Assembly (NCBI GenBank): GCA_934230115.1
Contig: CAKQEI010000025.1
Coordinates: 1-32,831 of the forward strand
Source: an uncultured Prevotella sp.
GTDB lineage: Bacteria > Bacteroidota > Bacteroidia > Bacteroidales > Bacteroidaceae
Direction: 5' to 3'
Length of the DNA: 32,831 nucleotides
How positions within the stretch are numbered: the first letter of the stretch is position 1; each line of letters opens with the position of its first letter. The notes beneath the pieces are model-generated. The model saw only the letters and a program-made list of their open reading frames with translations, was not told where the DNA came from and ran no database searches. A program made the translations under genes and the position numbers. Shown piece after piece: positions 22,814 through 32,293 of this stretch.

Positions 22814-25800
22814 ATGAAAAGGTCAAGACTCATATCAATAGCCGTGGCGTTGCTCTTGCCATTGGCAGCAATAGCCGACTCCTACACGTCGCTTTGGAAG
22901 CAATACGACGTGGCAGTAAGGAAGGATCATCCGCAGACTGTGCTGAGGCTTCTCTCGCAGATAGCCGACAAGGCCCAGCGTGAGCGTGCCTATGGCCAGT
23001 TGCTCAAGGCTCAGGTCAAGTCGGCTGACTATCAGTGTGAACTGTCTGCCGACTCGCTCCAGCCTGTTGTAGAGCGCATGAAGCTGATGGAGCAGCAAGC
23101 CGTGAATAGTGGCGACAATGTGCTTGCCGCCATCTATCAGTCGGTGCTTGGCTCTGTCTACACCAACAACTCCTTTGCCCTTGATGATGCCAAGGCAACA
23201 GGCAAACAGTACTTTAAGAAGTCGATGTCCCATCCCGACGCTCTCGCCAAGGCCTACGCCACAGGCTATGAGCCGTTTGTTGTGGATGGTGTCGACTCGA
23301 AGTATTATTACGACGACATGCTCCACATCATAGCCATGCGTGCTAAGGACTATCGCACCATGCACGACTACTATGCCTCTCATGGCAAGCGCGAGGGTGC
23401 CTTGCTCACGGCTCTTGAACTTGTGAAGAAGTCGCGCAAGGTTGGCGACGAGGGCAGAGTGAAGAAGTCTAAGTATATCATGTCGCTCGATTCGCTTGTG
23501 CGTGAGTATGGCGACCTCCTGCCCTGTGGCGAGGTTGCCATTGAGCGTTATGCCTATATGAGCAATGCCGACGATGTGACAGCCGAGGAGAAAATGAGCT
23601 ACATCAACTATGCCCTTATGAAGTGGGGAGCCTGGGAGCGCATGAACATCCTGCGCAATGCCCAGCGCAAGCTCACCTTACCTTCGTTCCACGCCTCGCT
23701 TGGTGGCGAGATAGCCTTGCCTGGTGTTACGCGCAAGGTGACGGTGATGTCGCTCAATAATATTGGCGAGATACGTCTTACTGCCACACGCCTCGACATC
23801 GACGGAACCACAACACTCAATCCACAGATTGATAAGGACTACGCACGTCTGCGCCGCTATATAGTTGCAGGCGAACAACCCATCACCGACATGCGCAGCT
23901 ATGTTGGAATGCCAGCCTACAAGACCATTAGCGACACGCTCGAAATGAAGGGCTTGCGCTCTGGGGTTTATCTTGTTGAGCTTTCCACCGACAATGTTGC
24001 TGTGCCTGTAGAGCGTCGTCTGCTTCGCGTTTGCAACATCTATCCTGTGGTTGAGGCTTTGCCTGGCAAGTGTTTCCGCATTGCCGTGCTCGATGCTACT
24101 CATGGCACTGCAGTCAAGGGAGCCAAGGTCGATGTGGTGATGGCTATCGACAAGGCTGGCAACGAAGTTGTTAAGACGTTCACCACCGACGCCAATGGCG
24201 AGGCCTACGTCTACTATAAGTCCCACGAGCCAAGGTCGTATCGTGTCTACACCGACACGGAGCGGGCTTTCCCTATGACCAACTCAATGTCAAGCAGTTT
24301 CTATTACTATAGCAACAAGACTGCCGACAAGTGTACAACCATCTACACCGACCGTCGTGTCTATCGCCCCGGACAGACTGTCCATGCAGCTGCCATTGCC
24401 TATATATATAATAATAAGGTGTATGAGGGTAAGCCGTTGGCTAATGAGCCTATGACTCTCACCCTTCGCGACGCCAACCACAAGGAGGTGGCAAGCCAAA
24501 AGGTAACCACCGACGAGTGGGGCATGGCTTCAGCCGACTTTGTATTGCCTTCGAGAGGTCTTACTGGCACATTTACTCTCCGAAGCGATGTTGGCAGCAA
24601 TGCCTACTACGACTTCTCGGTGGAGGAATACAAGCGACCCACATTCAAGGTGGAGTTTGATAAATACACAGCCAAATACGTGGCGGGCGACACTGTGCGC
24701 CTAAAAGCTTCGGCAAAGAGCTTTGCAGGAGTTCCAGTGCAGAGTGCTAAGGTGGCGGTAAAGGTGGTGCGCCGTCCGGCAATGTTCTGGCGTTATTCGG
24801 GAGCTGACAGCAAGCAAGAGACTGTACTCACCGACACCGTGCGCACTTCTGCCGACGGAACATTCCTTGTGCCAGTGCCTATGGTCATGCCCGATACCTA
24901 CGACGAGCATCCCAGCCGCTATTATTCATTCGATGTGACTGTTGATGTCACCGATGTGTCTGGCGAGACACGCAATGCCGAAACATCGCTTCCGCTGAGC
25001 GACAGCCCCACTATGTTCACATGCGACCTGCCAGAGAAGTCGCTGCGTGACAGTCTGCGCACGGTCACCTTCGCCTATTGCAACAATGCCGGCGAGCCTA
25101 TCGACGGCGATGTGACCTACTATATCGACAACCGCCGCTACACATGCAAGGCCAACAAACCCAACAAGATTGATGTTGAGGCTCTCGTCTCGGCTCGTCA
25201 TAAGCTTATGGCCATTTGCGGCAACGACACATTGCGCACAGCCTTCACCACATTCACCTTTCAGGACCGTAAGTCGCCTGTCGAGACCCACGACTGGTTC
25301 TATCAGTCGGCCGAACGATTCCCTGTTGGTGGGGGTCCGGTGTTCATTCAGGTAGGTTCAAGCGACTCCATTCAGCACATTGTCTACACCCTCATCTCTG
25401 GCGACAAGATAGTAGAGGAGGGCAGAGCCGACCTTAAGAACGAGCTTCGCACACGTGCCTTGATTTACAAGCCTGAGTGGGGCGACGGCGTCACTCTGTC
25501 TGTGGCATGGGTCAAGAACGGACATTGCTACAACCACACAGCACGCATCGAGCGACCCCTGCCCGACACCCAGCTCAACCTTAAGTGGACAACATTCCGC
25601 GACCGACTCGTTCCCGGACAGCGCGAGACATGGACTCTCAACATAACACGTCCCGACGGCACTCCTGCCCGTGCACAACTGCTCGCAACACTCTACGACA
25701 AGTCGCTCGACGAGATTCGTAAGCACAACCTTCAGTTCTCGCTGCCTATCCGTGTCAATGTGCCTTGGCTTAAGTGGAATGGTGTCTACAACAGCAATAT

Positions 25801-28396
25801 CTTCGCTTATAGCGAGATGCCCATGCGCTTCCTCGACGAGCGCCAACTCGACTTCAGCAGTTTCACCTATGCTTCGTTCACGGAACTTGCAGGCGATGTG
25901 CTCATGGCGTACCATCGTCCGGTAATGAAGAGTGGCTCTTTCCCTGGCAAAATGAGGAAAAGTGGCAGTAGCCGCAAAATGATGTTGGCTAATGCCAAGC
26001 GTGATATGGGTGCCGACGCCGTGGCTATGGACAAGGCTGGGAAGTTTGAGGCTGCCGAAGGTGTTGCAGCCGAGGAGAGTATGGTAGGCTCTGCCGAAAG
26101 CTCAAAGCCTGCATCTTCAGTACAGATACGCGAGAATCTCAACGAGACGGCTTTCTTCTTCCCCGGACTTCTCACCGACGACAAGGGCAACGTGTCTATG
26201 CGTTTCACCCTGCCCGAAAGCGTCACTACATGGCAGTTCTACGGACTTGCCCACGACAAGGAACTCAACAATGGCACTATATCGGCTATTTCTGTGGCTA
26301 AGAAGACGGTTATGATTCAGCCCAATGTTCCGCGATTTGTGCGCTCTGCCGACCGTGGTGTGCTCTCGGCACGTATTGCCAACACATCCGAAAAGACTGT
26401 CAATGGCACGGCACGCCTCTCGCTTGTCAATCCCGAGACGGGCAAGGAGGTCTATCGCAAGGACCAAAAGTTCACGGTGAAGGCTGGCGAGACTGTGGCT
26501 GCCTGTTTCGACTTCGACATGACGAAGATACATAATGACGGTCTGCTCATCTGCCGTGTCACGGCTTCGGGTCATGGCTTCAGCGATGGCGAGCAGCACT
26601 ACCTGCCAGTATTGCCCAACGAGGAGCGAGTGACCAACACTTATGCCTTCTCGCAGAACGAGCCTGGCTCTCTCAACATCAATCTTGAGCAACTCTTCCC
26701 CGTGAAGAGCAAGAACAACAAACTCACGGTGGAGTACACCAACTCGCCCGCTTGGCTCATGGTTCAGGCTCTGCCCGCTATGGCTGAACCCGACGGCGAC
26801 AACGCCATTGCTCTTGCCACAGCCTATTATGCCAACAGCATAGGCCGACATATCATGAATTCGTCGCCTGCGATAAAGCCTACTGTAGAGTTGTGGCAGA
26901 AGGAGAAAGAGCTGTCTGCCGGTGCCACTTCGCTGCAAAGCGCGTTGCAGAAGAATCAGGAGCTTAAGCAGATGGTGCTTGAGGAGACTCCCTGGCTCAT
27001 GGATGCCGACAAGGAGGAGGACCAGAAGCTCAAGCTCATAAACTACTTCAACGAGTCGCAACTCGACTATCGCCTTGCCGACAATCTCTCGCGCCTTGCC
27101 AATTTGCAGCGCGAGGACGGAGGCTTTGCATGGTGGAAGGGCATGAAGGGTTCGCCTTACATGACTATGTCGGTGCTCCAGACTCTTGTGCGACTCAACA
27201 AGATGATAGGCTCTCAGGAGGCTACTGAGGCTATCATCGGCTCTGCCTTCGGATTTATGGACAAGTATATAGCCCATGAGGTGAGCAATATGAAGAAGCT
27301 TGAGCGCGAGGGCAAGGCCAAGAACCTGCGTCCCAGCGAGCTTGCCGTGCAGTATCTTTATGCCTCTACGCTTGCCGAGCGTGACATGAAGGAGTCTGTT
27401 CATGACAACATCAATTTCCTCGTCTCGCGTCTTGCCAAGCGCGACACCGAGTTCACTATCTATGGCAAGGCTGTTTCGGCTGTGGTGCTTGCCATAAACG
27501 ACCATGACAAGGAGGCTGCCGACTTGCTCGAAAGCATACGCCAATACACAGTATACAAGGAGGAGATGGGTCGCTACTTCGACACACGCAAGGCGCAATA
27601 TTCATGGTTCGACTATCGCATTCCGACGCAGGTGGCTGCCATTGAGGCTCTTAAGACTCTGCAACCACACGACACACAGACTATAGCCGAGATGCAGCGC
27701 TGGCTGCTGCAGTCGAAACGCACTCAGGCTTGGGACACTCCGCTAAATTCTGTCAATGCTGTCTATGCATTCCTTGATGGCAATGCCGATGCTTTGACCG
27801 AGAATGCCGAGCGTCCAACCGTGCTTAAGCTTAACGGTCAGAAGCTGTCCATGCCTAAGGCTACGGCAGGACTGGGCTACGTCAAGACGTCGAAGACCGG
27901 CGACAACTTCAAGAGTCTTACGGCCGAGAAGTCGTCTACAGGCATTTCATGGGGAGCTGTCTACGCACAGTTCATGCAGCCCACGGTGGATGTGGCTGAT
28001 GCCTCTATGGGCATGACTGTGGTGCGCCAGGTGCTTAAGGACGGCAAGAAGCTCTCTTCCGACGATGTGCAGCTGCAAGTAGGCGACCGCATAACAGTGC
28101 GCCTCACCATAACAGCCGACCGCGATTACGACTTCGTGCAGCTTTCCGACCGTCGTGCCGCCTGCCTTGAGCCGGTGGAGCAACTATCCGGCTACGGCTA
28201 TGGCTATTACTGCCAGCCCAAGGACAACGCCACAAACTATTTCTTCGACCGTCTTGCCAAGGGCAAGCACGTGGTGGAGACTACGTATTATGTCGACCGT
28301 GCAGGACAATACGCCTCGGGCACATGTGCTGTGGCTTGTGCCTATGCGCCTGAGTTTATGGCTCGCACAAAGGCGGTGGTGTTCAACGTGAAATAA
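22814..28396 (+). CDS. Large alpha-2-macroglobulin-like protein without thioester
   Basis: Bacterial alpha-2-macroglobulins are envelope proteins thought to trap proteases. This 1860-aa protein has a Sec signal (MKRSRLISIAVALLLPLAAIA) with no lipobox, a helical N-terminal region, a carboxypeptidase-regulatory-like segment near 430-460, and the MG2 domain (TDRRVYRPGQTVHAAA, about 511). VEEYKRPTFKVEFD follows near 605. A low-complexity stretch (about 1045-1100) sits where a bait region would be, just before FFFPGLLTDDKGNVSMRFTLPE, the A2M domain core. The helical TED region includes LPAMAEPDGDNAIALATAYYAN (about 1320) and REDGGFAWWKGMKGSPYMT, but has no CxEQ thioester. It heads an operon with a DUF1573 gene and ispH, with a 26-bp gap. 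Confidence 0.93.
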   Translation: MKRSRLISIAVALLLPLAAIADSYTSLWKQYDVAVRKDHPQTVLRLLSQIADKAQRERAYGQLLKAQVKSADYQCELSADSLQPVVERMKLMEQQAVNSGDNVLAAIYQSVLGSVYTNNSFALDDAKATGKQYFKKSMSHPDALAKAYATGYEPFVVDGVDSKYYYDDMLHIIAMRAKDYRTMHDYYASHGKREGALLTALELVKKSRKVGDEGRVKKSKYIMSLDSLVREYGDLLPCGEVAIERYAYMSNADDVTAEEKMSYINYALMKWGAWERMNILRNAQRKLTLPSFHASLGGEIALPGVTRKVTVMSLNNIGEIRLTATRLDIDGTTTLNPQIDKDYARLRRYIVAGEQPITDMRSYVGMPAYKTISDTLEMKGLRSGVYLVELSTDNVAVPVERRLLRVCNIYPVVEALPGKCFRIAVLDATHGTAVKGAKVDVVMAIDKAGNEVVKTFTTDANGEAYVYYKSHEPRSYRVYTDTERAFPMTNSMSSSFYYYSNKTADKCTTIYTDRRVYRPGQTVHAAAIAYIYNNKVYEGKPLANEPMTLTLRDANHKEVASQKVTTDEWGMASADFVLPSRGLTGTFTLRSDVGSNAYYDFSVEEYKRPTFKVEFDKYTAKYVAGDTVRLKASAKSFAGVPVQSAKVAVKVVRRPAMFWRYSGADSKQETVLTDTVRTSADGTFLVPVPMVMPDTYDEHPSRYYSFDVTVDVTDVSGETRNAETSLPLSDSPTMFTCDLPEKSLRDSLRTVTFAYCNNAGEPIDGDVTYYIDNRRYTCKANKPNKIDVEALVSARHKLMAICGNDTLRTAFTTFTFQDRKSPVETHDWFYQSAERFPVGGGPVFIQVGSSDSIQHIVYTLISGDKIVEEGRADLKNELRTRALIYKPEWGDGVTLSVAWVKNGHCYNHTARIERPLPDTQLNLKWTTFRDRLVPGQRETWTLNITRPDGTPARAQLLATLYDKSLDEIRKHNLQFSLPIRVNVPWLKWNGVYNSNIFAYSEMPMRFLDERQLDFSSFTYASFTELAGDVLMAYHRPVMKSGSFPGKMRKSGSSRKMMLANAKRDMGADAVAMDKAGKFEAAEGVAAEESMVGSAESSKPASSVQIRENLNETAFFFPGLLTDDKGNVSMRFTLPESVTTWQFYGLAHDKELNNGTISAISVAKKTVMIQPNVPRFVRSADRGVLSARIANTSEKTVNGTARLSLVNPETGKEVYRKDQKFTVKAGETVAACFDFDMTKIHNDGLLICRVTASGHGFSDGEQHYLPVLPNEERVTNTYAFSQNEPGSLNINLEQLFPVKSKNNKLTVEYTNSPAWLMVQALPAMAEPDGDNAIALATAYYANSIGRHIMNSSPAIKPTVELWQKEKELSAGATSLQSALQKNQELKQMVLEETPWLMDADKEEDQKLKLINYFNESQLDYRLADNLSRLANLQREDGGFAWWKGMKGSPYMTMSVLQTLVRLNKMIGSQEATEAIIGSAFGFMDKYIAHEVSNMKKLEREGKAKNLRPSELAVQYLYASTLAERDMKESVHDNINFLVSRLAKRDTEFTIYGKAVSAVVLAINDHDKEAADLLESIRQYTVYKEEMGRYFDTRKAQYSWFDYRIPTQVAAIEALKTLQPHDTQTIAEMQRWLLQSKRTQAWDTPLNSVNAVYAFLDGNADALTENAERPTVLKLNGQKLSMPKATAGLGYVKTSKTGDNFKSLTAEKSSTGISWGAVYAQFMQPTVDVADASMGMTVVRQVLKDGKKLSSDDVQLQVGDRITVRLTITADRDYDFVQLSDRRAACLEPVEQLSGYGYGYYCQPKDNATNYFFDRLAKGKHVVETTYYVDRAGQYASGTCAVACAYAPEFMARTKAVVFNVK

Positions 28397-28422
28397 AAAG
28401 GAAAAAATAAAAATTGCGAAAT

Positions 28423-29487
28423 ATGAAAAAGTTAATTATATCGGTTTCCATTCTTCTCTTGTCGTCTCTCGGGGCAATGGCTCAGAAGATGGAGGCTGTC
28501 AGCAAGATTGTCGACTGCGGACAGTCGGTCTACAAGTCGCCTGCTACGGCAGAGTTTGAAATCAAAAACAAGGGCAACCATGCCACACGCATTGTCGATG
28601 TGCGAATGAGTTGCGGTTGCACCGATGTGGAGTTTCCGCGCGAGGAGATTCCTGCCGGAAGCAAGTTCACAGTGCGTGTCACCTACGATGCCAAGACCAT
28701 GGGTCGCTACGACAAGCTCGTAGCTCTCTACACCGAGGGCAATGAGAAGCCTGTTGTGCTTCGTATGCGAGGTCAGGTGGTGAGGGAGATTGTCGACTTT
28801 GGCGGCAAGTACGACTTCTTGCTTGGCAATGTGCAGAGCGACTGCAACGACATTGAGTTCGACGATGTGAACCGTGGCGAGCGTCCTCAGAAGAAGATTC
28901 ACATCCGCAACACCACAGGCGAGAACATTCAGCCCGTCGTGATGCACCTGCCTGACTATCTCACGGCTGAGGTGTCGCCCTCGAAGATTGCTCCAGGACA
29001 TAGTGGAGTGGTGACTATCACTCTCGACTCCAAACAGCTTAAGGACATGGGACTTACTCAGACCAGCGTCTTCCTTGGTACCTTCCCCGGCGACCGTGTG
29101 AGCCGCGAGAAGGAACTCAGCGTGTCGGCTGTACTGCTGCCTAAGTTCGACAACCTTACTGCCTCGCAGCTTGCCAACGCTCCACGTATGCACCTCTCTG
29201 CCACTGAGCTTAACCTTGGAGCATTCAAAGGCAAGAAAAAGCTTAAGGGCGAGATTATCATCCGCAACGATGGCAACTCTGTGCTCAACATCAAGAATCT
29301 TCAGATGTTCACCGTGGGCCTGCAGGTGTCGCTCAACAAGCAGAAGATTAAGCCTGGCGAGTCGGCCAAGCTTAAGATTACGGCTGAGGAGCGTCAGCTT
29401 AAGAACGCACGCTCCAAACCACGTGTGCTCATGATTACCAACGACCCTAACTTGCCGAAGGTCACTATTAAGATTATTACAGAATAA
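28423..29487 (+). CDS. DUF1573-domain exported protein
   Basis: This 354-aa protein has a Sec signal (MKKLIISVSILLLSSLGAMA, cleavage before QKM). The mature part begins with an Ig-like DUF1573 domain carrying the MSCGCTDVEF motif (Cys64 and Cys66). At least one more Ig-like repeat follows; the C-terminal one contains LNLGAFKGKKKLKGEIIIRNDGNSVLNIKN. I used the ATG at 28423; an in-frame TTG at 28414 would only add three residues. DUF1573 proteins are common in Bacteroidetes and have no assigned activity. It lies 26 bp after the A2M gene and 27 bp before ispH. Confidence 0.9.
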   Translation: MKKLIISVSILLLSSLGAMAQKMEAVSKIVDCGQSVYKSPATAEFEIKNKGNHATRIVDVRMSCGCTDVEFPREEIPAGSKFTVRVTYDAKTMGRYDKLVALYTEGNEKPVVLRMRGQVVREIVDFGGKYDFLLGNVQSDCNDIEFDDVNRGERPQKKIHIRNTTGENIQPVVMHLPDYLTAEVSPSKIAPGHSGVVTITLDSKQLKDMGLTQTSVFLGTFPGDRVSREKELSVSAVLLPKFDNLTASQLANAPRMHLSATELNLGAFKGKKKLKGEIIIRNDGNSVLNIKNLQMFTVGLQVSLNKQKIKPGESAKLKITAEERQLKNARSKPRVLMITNDPNLPKVTIKIITE

Positions 29488-29514
29488 ATTTTTTGTTTAC
29501 AGAACATTCTCATA

Positions 29515-30384
29515 ATGAACAACAATCTATCAATAGAAATCGACGAAGGCAGTGGCTTCTGCTTCGGTGTCACCACTGCCATCAAGAAGGCTGAGGAGGA
29601 GCTTGCCAAGGGCACGCGCCTCTATTGTCTTGGCGACATTGTGCACAATGGTATGGAGGTGGAGCGTCTGCACGAGCAGGGGCTCATCACCATCAACCAT
29701 GAGGACATGCGCTCGCTGCATGGCGTAAAGGTGTTGCTGCGTGCTCATGGCGAACCGCCTGAGACTTATGCTCTTGCCAAAAAGAACGACATTGAGATAA
29801 TCGATGCCACATGTCCGGTGGTGCTTGCCTTGCAACGCCGCATAAAGTTGCAGTACGACCTTAATCCCAAGGCTCAGATTGTCATCTTCGGCAAGCGTGG
29901 TCATGCCGAGGTGCTTGGACTGGTGGGCCAAACCGAGAGCCATGCCATTGTAGTGGAAAAGGTGGAGGATGTGAAGCGTCTCGACTTCAGCCGCGACATA
30001 TATCTCTATTCGCAGACCACGAAGTCGCTCGATGGTTTCCATCAGATTATCGACTACATACAGGCCCACATGCAGCAGGGAGCCACGTTCAAGAGTTTCG
30101 ATACTATCTGCCGTCAAGTAGCCAACCGTATGCCCAACATTGCTGCCTTTGCCTCCAAGCACGATCTCGTGCTCTTTGTCTCAGGCAGAAAGTCGAGCAA
30201 CGGCAAGGTGCTGTTCAAGGAATGCCACAGCGTCAATCCGCGCAGCTATCAGATAGAGAAGCCTGAAGAGATAGAAATGGAGTGGTTCTCCGATGATGTC
30301 CACACCGTTGGAATATGCGGAGCCACAAGCACTCCGAAATGGCTTATGGAACAGTGTAAGGCAAGAATCGAGCGACATTGCTAA
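29515..30384 (+). CDS. ispH: 4-hydroxy-3-methylbut-2-enyl diphosphate reductase
   Basis: IspH makes IPP and DMAPP in the last step of the MEP isoprenoid pathway, using a [4Fe-4S] cluster. The three cluster Cys are present (Cys16 in GFCFGV, Cys100 in DATCPVV, Cys199 in DTICRQVANR). The substrate-binding His residues are present in IVHNG (His44), RAHGE (His78) and GHAE (His130), and the catalytic Glu132 and the QTT segment near 167-169 follow. SSN (227-229) and GATSTP complete the site. The 289-aa length fits the shorter Bacteroidetes form. It is the last gene of its operon. Confidence 0.95.
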   Translation: MNNNLSIEIDEGSGFCFGVTTAIKKAEEELAKGTRLYCLGDIVHNGMEVERLHEQGLITINHEDMRSLHGVKVLLRAHGEPPETYALAKKNDIEIIDATCPVVLALQRRIKLQYDLNPKAQIVIFGKRGHAEVLGLVGQTESHAIVVEKVEDVKRLDFSRDIYLYSQTTKSLDGFHQIIDYIQAHMQQGATFKSFDTICRQVANRMPNIAAFASKHDLVLFVSGRKSSNGKVLFKECHSVNPRSYQIEKPEEIEMEWFSDDVHTVGICGATSTPKWLMEQCKARIERHC

Positions 30385-30423
30385 AAACAAAATGAGGTCG
30401 AGCTATTACCGCTCGACCTCATT
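30379..30423 (-). terminator. Perfect 13-bp hairpin between ispH and ndh, likely bidirectional
   Basis: AATGAGGTCGAGC (30391-30403) pairs perfectly with GCTCGACCTCATT (30411-30423). On the minus strand the stem runs into TTTTGTTTTTAG, so it best terminates the NADH dehydrogenase gene. On the plus strand it starts 7 bases past the ispH stop but lacks a T-run. Confidence 0.85.
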
Positions 30424-30435
30424 CATATCCTTTTA

Positions 30436-31797
30436 TCAATTGTTATTATCATCCATCAAGTCCTCGCCCAAGTGGGTAGTCTGCTCTCTTTCCATTCTCT
30501 CCACCACCTCACGCGGTTTTGTTGCGTAGGTAATCATGCGTATGGAGTCGTTGTAGCTTACATATTTCCACAACCAGTTGAGCAGCACCATCATCTTGTT
30601 CTTCACACCGAGTATAGAGCGCAGGTGAACAATGAGCCACAAAATCCATGCGAAGAAGCCCTGGCTACGGAACTTGCCAATCTCCACCACAGCCTTGTTG
30701 CGACCTATGGTTGCCATAGAGCCGAGATTGTTGTATTTGAAGGCTGTGAGGCTGTTGTCGCCCTCTCCCTCGTTAATCTTCTTGAGGTTCTTTGCAAGGT
30801 TCTTAGCCTGCTGTATAGCCACCTGAGCCACCTGCGGATGTCCGTTGGGGTAAGCCTCGTCGGTAGTCTGGAGACACTGGTCGCCAATGACAAACACATC
30901 GTTCAGCCCAGGTACACGGTTGAACTGGTCTACCTTAAAGCGGAATCCGCGTCCTAAGTGGCTGTCGTCAATGCCAGGCATGGCGTTGGCTCTAATGCCC
31001 GATACCCAAAGGAATGTACGTGTAGGAATCTCCGAGCCGTCCTTCATTATCACCTTATGGTCGCGGTAGTCGGTCACCATCTTGCCAAACTGAATGTCCA
31101 CACCCATGCTCTTGAGGAAGTCGTATGCCTTCTTTGATGAGTCCTGCGACATGCCTGCCAGCAGACGGTCGCCTGCCTCAATAAGATAAATGTGCATCAA
31201 CGACGAGTCCATGTCGGGATAGTCGTAGGGGATGACGTAGTGTTTCATCTCCGACAACGCTCCTGCAATCTCCACACCAGTGGCACCGCCACCCACGATA
31301 ACAACATTGAGCAGTTCCTGTCGCTCTTCCTCAGTGGCGCATGTCAATGCACGCTCCAAGTTCGAGAGCAAGGCGTTGCGCAATCCCATTGCCTCGGGCA
31401 CAGTCTTCATAGGTATGGCCCAGTCCTCAATGTTCTTGTTGCCAAAGAAGTTGGTTGTGGCTCCTGCTGCCAGCACAAGGTAGTCGTAGTCTATCTTTCC
31501 GATGGAAGTCTGAAGAATCTTTTTGTCGGTGTCCACCATACGTGCCTCTGCCATGCGGAAGTAGAAGTCCTTGCGCTTGCGGAATATCTGACGGAATGGG
31601 AATGAAATGCTGCTTGGGTCGATACCTGCCGACGCTATCTGATAGATAAGCGGTGGAAACTGGTGGAAGTTGTTCTTGTCGATAAGCACTACCTGCATGC
31701 CCTTACCGTAGAGGTCTTCTGCAAGGCGCAGTCCGCCAAGTCCGCCACCCACGATTACTACTCTTTTCTTCTGATTTCTCTGGATATTGATGCTCAT
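30436..31797 (-). CDS. ndh: Type II NADH:quinone oxidoreductase (NDH-2-like)
   Basis: NDH-2 is a peripheral membrane flavoprotein that passes electrons from NADH to quinone without pumping ions. Two Rossmann motifs are visible: GGGLGG (residues 17-22) for FAD and GGGATG (169-174) for NADH. AGATTNFFG, the LWVSGIRAN segment and VFVIGDQC (near 305) for FAD follow. The QVAQVAIQQAKNLAKNL segment near the quinone site and a C-terminal part with amphipathic or hydrophobic character (FFAWILWLIVHLRSILG) support membrane attachment. The length of 453 aa is normal. Two operator-like palindromes lie in its upstream region. The exact substrate pair is inferred from family. Confidence 0.88.
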   Translation of the reverse strand: MSINIQRNQKKRVVIVGGGLGGLRLAEDLYGKGMQVVLIDKNNFHQFPPLIYQIASAGIDPSSISFPFRQIFRKRKDFYFRMAEARMVDTDKKILQTSIGKIDYDYLVLAAGATTNFFGNKNIEDWAIPMKTVPEAMGLRNALLSNLERALTCATEEERQELLNVVIVGGGATGVEIAGALSEMKHYVIPYDYPDMDSSLMHIYLIEAGDRLLAGMSQDSSKKAYDFLKSMGVDIQFGKMVTDYRDHKVIMKDGSEIPTRTFLWVSGIRANAMPGIDDSHLGRGFRFKVDQFNRVPGLNDVFVIGDQCLQTTDEAYPNGHPQVAQVAIQQAKNLAKNLKKINEGEGDNSLTAFKYNNLGSMATIGRNKAVVEIGKFRSQGFFAWILWLIVHLRSILGVKNKMMVLLNWLWKYVSYNDSIRMITYATKPREVVERMEREQTTHLGEDLMDDNNN

Positions 31798-31887
31798 AAT
31801 ATAAAAAGGTTTATTTAGTTACTCTTTCCGACGGCTAAGTTAGCCATTATCGAGCAGACTATATTATTTTGTTGCGTGTTTATTTGT

Positions 31888-31930
31888 GCAAACGATTGCG
31901 GCAACGTTCCCAATATTCGCAAACGTTTGC
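31888..31930 (-). promoter_or_regulatory. Pair of LacI-type operator-like palindromes upstream of ndh
   Basis: GCAAACGATTGC (31888-31899) and GCAAACGTTTGC (31919-31930, a perfect palindrome) are 31 bp apart, about three helical turns. The core with central CG resembles LacI/PurR-family operators. They lie downstream of the putative -7 box, within the ndh leader. No regulator gene is adjacent. Confidence 0.5.
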
Positions 31931-31963
31931 AACGTATGTTACAGTGTTATCCTGATTACGCTG

Positions 31964-31971
31964 CAAAGTTA
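31964..31971 (-). promoter_or_regulatory. Probable -7 box of ndh
   Basis: Minus-strand TAACTTTG is a perfect TAnnTTTG match, about 167 bases before the ndh start. No TTTG partner is evident. The implied leader is long, about 160 nt, and contains both palindromes. Confidence 0.6.
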
Positions 31972-32122
31972 CTGCTTTTTCTTGAAATATCTGTTACTCA
32001 ATAGTGCTGTCATTGATTTTCATGTTCTATATCAAGGGATATTTTGATTTCCTCCCGCAGCAAGGCTCAATACCGCAAGGTTTAGGCCTATTGCGTGTTT
32101 GTCTTTACAGAATATGCAGGTT

Positions 32123-32209
32123 CGTTCAGCCAAGGCTGGACGGTCGTTTATCTCGTATTAAAAGGCAAAGTAATACGGCTTCCTTTATCGTTCAGCCTTG
32201 GCTGGACGA
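32123..32209. repeat. REP/REPIN-like pair of 20-nt palindromes
   Basis: CGTTCAGCC-AA-GGCTGGACG (32123-32142) and CGTTCAGCC-TT-GGCTGGACG (32189-32208) are each near-perfect dyads and are identical except at the central dinucleotide. Between them CGTATTA (32154-32160) and TAATACG (32171-32177) form an inner inverted repeat, so the whole 87-nt unit can fold as one long nested hairpin. Confidence 0.8.
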
Positions 32210-32293
32210 TAGAGGAACTTAATATGCCTGTGCCAACGTCGCTGAATAGATGGTCGATCTAATGACTTGTAACAACATATGCTGTAAAACGAA

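Noticed and set aside
26117..27598. 493-aa open frame antisense to the A2M gene
   Set aside because: Same reason: the plus strand encodes recognisable A2M domains throughout.
31833..31845. Dyad GGCTAA-G-TTAGCC
   Set aside because: Too short to stand out from chance and unsuited to an RNA hairpin; recorded only as part of the gap description.
32004..32222. 72-aa open frame across the REP-like pair
   Set aside because: The apparent internal protein repeat (VQPRLDGR and VQPWLDDR) is simply translation of the two nucleotide palindromes.
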